7,583 nucleotides of DNA from Planctomycetota bacterium (GTDB taxonomy: Bacteria > Planctomycetota > UBA1135 > UBA2386), in the NCBI GenBank assembly GCA_023433825.1, contig JAEYTU010000192.1:1-7583 (forward strand). The letters are read 5' to 3'. Each line of letters starts with the position of its first letter. Position 1 is the stretch's first letter. Made by a program: the position numbers and the translations under genes. The notes below the pieces were generated by a model. The model ran no database searches. It saw only the letters and a program-made list of their open reading frames with translations, and was not told the DNA's origin. This document shows, piece after piece, positions 6,423 to 7,583 of this stretch.

Positions 6423-6442
6423 ATTGCCGACACGGCGGCAAT
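6423..6442 (-). promoter_or_regulatory. Inverted repeat upstream of pilM, possible operator or leader hairpin
   Basis: ATTGCCG (6423-6429) and CGGCAAT (6436-6442) form a perfect 7-bp inverted repeat around 6 bases. It ends 23 bases before the pilM start and 12 bases before its ribosome binding site. Operators and 5' hairpins that protect mRNA both take this form. A TTGCCG within it could serve as a -35, but the only candidate 17 bases on (ATAGCT) is a poor -10, so I do not call a promoter. The rest of the 6443-6612 spacer shows nothing I can name, apart from a CCACGTGG palindrome at 6532-6539. Confidence 0.35.
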
Positions 6443-6612
6443 GGCCGTGCACGGTTCCCGGTATCGGCACGCGGTCGGGCTCAGGTTGAGATCCGTCCCG
6501 CGTTGCGGCGCACATCGACGCGAGGCGCCCACCACGTGGCGTGCGAATTCGGCGAGACGTCCGCGGCAGGTCAGCGGCAGTGCTGAGTTTCCGACGGTGC
6601 GGGCGCGACGAA

Positions 6613-6634
6613 GTCGGCGCGACGCCGCGCCGAC
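6613..6634 (-). terminator. Perfect 9-bp hairpin just after ptsH
   Basis: GTCGGCGCG (6613-6621) and CGCGCCGAC (6626-6634) are exact reverse complements around a 4-base loop, starting 10 bases after the ptsH stop codon. The downstream minus-strand sequence begins TTCGTC, so there is no true T-run. Position and stability suggest it ends or protects the ptsN-ptsH transcript and separates it from the pil cluster. It could also be a stabilising 3' structure rather than a terminator. Confidence 0.5.
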
Positions 6635-6644
6635 GAGGCGGGGG

Positions 6645-6941
6645 TCAATCCTCGCCGAAGCCGCTGTCGACGAGCTCGCGCAGTGCGCGGATCTGCGCGT
6701 CGCAATCTGGACCTGACGCGACGACTTCGATCGTCGAGCCGTGCTCCGCCGCGAGCATCATCATTCCCATGATCGACTTGCCATCGACCGGATCCTCGCC
6801 TGGCCGGGCGACGCGGAGCTGACTGGCGAACGCGTTCGCCGTCTGGACCCACATGTGCGCCGGACGCGCGTGGAGGCCGTGCCGGTTCTTCAGGACGAAC
6901 TGCTCGCTGCAAGTCGAGACACCGGGTTCCGACGCGGTCAT
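6645..6941 (-). CDS. ptsH: Phosphocarrier protein HPr
   Basis: 98 residues; classical HPr has about 85-90, and the excess is a roughly 10-residue N-terminal tail (MTASEPGVST). HPr carries a phosphoryl group from enzyme I to EIIA proteins. The active site is in NRHGLHARPA (19-28), with His24 as the phosphorylated histidine and Arg26 following. VDGKSIMGMM (52-61) holds Ser56, equivalent to the Ser46 that HPr kinase/phosphorylase modifies, so control at serine is possible. The C-terminal stretch about 63-93 fits the last strands and helix of the fold. The start ATG at 6941 overlaps the ptsN stop (ATGA) and has GGGGAG 6 bases upstream, so the two genes are probably translationally coupled. No enzyme I gene follows, and with EIIA as the only partner here a regulatory role is likelier than sugar uptake. 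Confidence 0.93.
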   Translation of the reverse strand: MTASEPGVSTCSEQFVLKNRHGLHARPAHMWVQTANAFASQLRVARPGEDPVDGKSIMGMMMLAAEHGSTIEVVASGPDCDAQIRALRELVDSGFGED

Positions 6942-7402
6942 CGCGGGCTCCCCATCTCCACCAGCAGGTCGCGGATCTGTGCTTCTCCGGCGGCCTGCAG
7001 CATGAACCGGCGGAAGTCGGAGTTGCGCGCCAGCGTCGAGATCCACCGGAGCGCCTGAAGGTGACTCTCCGCTTGGTCGAGCGGCGCGAGGATCATGAAC
7101 ACGCTGTGGACCGGTCGCCCGTCGATCGCCTGGTACTGGATGCCAGCCTTCGACCGGCCGAGGACCAAGGACATCGCCTTGACCTCCTTGCCCTTGACGT
7201 GCGGAACGGCGACGCCGTTGCCGATCCCGGTACTCCCCTTCGACTCGCGTTCGAGCAGCGCCTTCTGCACGGCGCCGAGATCTCGCTTCGCGAGTCGGTC
7301 GGCACCGACGGCGAATTCGAGCATCGACTGGAGGGCCGCCGTCTTTTCGGCGGCTTCGACGGGATCGACGATGAGAGCGGATTCGATCAGCTGGCGGATC
7401 AT
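6938..7402 (-). CDS. ptsN: PTS EIIA protein, regulatory (nitrogen/fructose-type) class
   Basis: 154 residues, matching stand-alone EIIA-Ntr/fructose-family domains. The phosphate-accepting histidine is His68 in GIGNGVAVPHVKG (59-71), the family's 'G-x-G-x-A-x-P-H' site. A second conserved histidine is His114 in AESHLQALRWIS (111-122). No EIIB or EIIC transport domain is attached, so this is likely a regulatory phosphorelay end point that takes phosphate from HPr and acts on partner proteins. I chose ATG at 7402 because the family alignment begins near it (MIRQLIESALIV). An in-frame TTG at 7414, with a weak AGG 11 bases upstream, would add four residues (start plus LTY) and cannot be excluded. 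It overlaps ptsH by four bases. Symbol ptsN is by family; a fructose-specific EIIA is the main alternative. Confidence 0.88.
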   Translation of the reverse strand: MIRQLIESALIVDPVEAAEKTAALQSMLEFAVGADRLAKRDLGAVQKALLERESKGSTGIGNGVAVPHVKGKEVKAMSLVLGRSKAGIQYQAIDGRPVHSVFMILAPLDQAESHLQALRWISTLARNSDFRRFMLQAAGEAQIRDLLVEMGSPR

Positions 7403-7453
7403 GTAGGTGAGCAAGTCGGCGGAAGCCTACCGGGCGACCCGCGCAGGCCGTCG

Positions 7454-7481
7454 AAAAACGTTCTCGCGTGCAGACGCACGC
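7454..7481 (-). terminator. Possible terminator between the upstream gene and ptsN
   Basis: On the minus strand GCGTGC (7481-7476) pairs with GCACGC (7471-7466) around a 4-base loop, followed after 7 bases by five T (7458-7454). This is the only T-run next to a hairpin in the window. The stem is short and the gap to the T-run is longer than usual, so it is only a candidate. The remaining spacer (7415-7453 and 7482-7530) shows no promoter I can defend. Confidence 0.35.
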
Positions 7482-7530
7482 AGCATGCAGCCCACCGTTC
7501 GACGCACGACCGCCGAACGACGACCGTCGG

Positions 7531-7583
7531 TCACGGCAGCAGATCCTTCCGGATGACGTCGTCGTAGGTCTCGGTGTCGTCGG
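7531..7583 (-). CDS. C-terminal end of an unidentified upstream gene
   Basis: On the minus strand a frame enters the window from the right and ends with TGA at 7533-7531, coding DDTETYDDVIRKDLLP as its last 16 residues. The acidic then basic composition looks like an ordinary soluble-protein tail and uses the same GC-rich codons as its neighbours. It is too short to identify. In other bacteria, genes next to ptsN-ptsH pairs are often rpoN, a ribosome hibernation factor, HPr kinase or rapZ, but nothing here chooses among them, and another frame could be the real one. Confidence 0.4.
   Translation of the reverse strand, partial: DDTETYDDVIRKDLLP

Noticed and set aside
5299..6489. Plus-strand open frame of 396 codons opposite pilM
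   Set aside because: Antisense shadow; the minus strand carries the full set of PilM nucleotide-binding motifs.
1..7583. CRISPR array, tRNA, rRNA, insertion sequence or phage attachment site
   Set aside because: No regularly spaced direct repeats, cloverleaf or CCA-type ends, transposase-like frames or flanking inverted repeats were seen; base composition and codon use look uniform throughout.

Overview
The window is GC-rich and every gene I can support reads right to left on the minus strand. The gene content is a secretin with a signal peptide, the PilM/PilN/PilO inner-membrane platform, an RNase E/G-family enzyme and a regulatory-type PTS. This points to a diderm (two-membrane) bacterium. 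My best guess is Planctomycetota or a similar deep, high-GC lineage. That guess rests on gene set and style only and is uncertain.

In order of transcription the layout is as follows. (1) At the right edge is the last 16 codons of an unidentified gene (7531-7583), followed by a spacer with a possible terminator. (2) An EIIA of the nitrogen/regulatory PTS type (ptsN, 6938-7402) overlaps an HPr gene (ptsH, 6645-6941) by ATGA; a perfect 9-bp hairpin follows ptsH. (3) A spacer with an inverted repeat just upstream of pilM leads into a tight four-gene cluster: pilM (5371-6399), pilN (4698-5357), a 473-residue pilO-like gene (3266-4687) and a pilQ-like secretin (1300-3135). No separate pilP is present. 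The C-terminal part of the PilO-like protein carries what look like the PilP hallmarks, so the two may be fused. (4) A strong imperfect hairpin follows the secretin stop, then about 430 further bases without a gene. (5) At the left edge is the 5' part of an RNase E/G gene (1-820), starting at TTG. Its S1 RNA-binding domain is broken by an acidic, low-complexity stretch of at least 190 residues that runs off the window.

Functionally, PilM (cytoplasmic actin-like), PilN and PilO (bitopic inner-membrane proteins) and the secretin would form the alignment complex of a type IV pilus or a related machine. The secretin forms the outer-membrane pore, and the PilP-like tail of PilO probably contacts it. 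No motor ATPase, PilC or pilin gene lies in the window. HPr and EIIA, with no enzyme I gene or sugar permease beside them here, look like a phosphorelay used for regulation. HPr keeps both the catalytic His and the Ser target of HPr kinase.

The most notable observations are the apparent PilO-PilP fusion, the duplicated STN module in the secretin, the large acidic insertion in the RNase E/G S1 domain, and the long hairpin-rich region ahead of the RNase gene. I see no CRISPR array, tRNA, rRNA or insertion sequence, and no convincing plus-strand gene.
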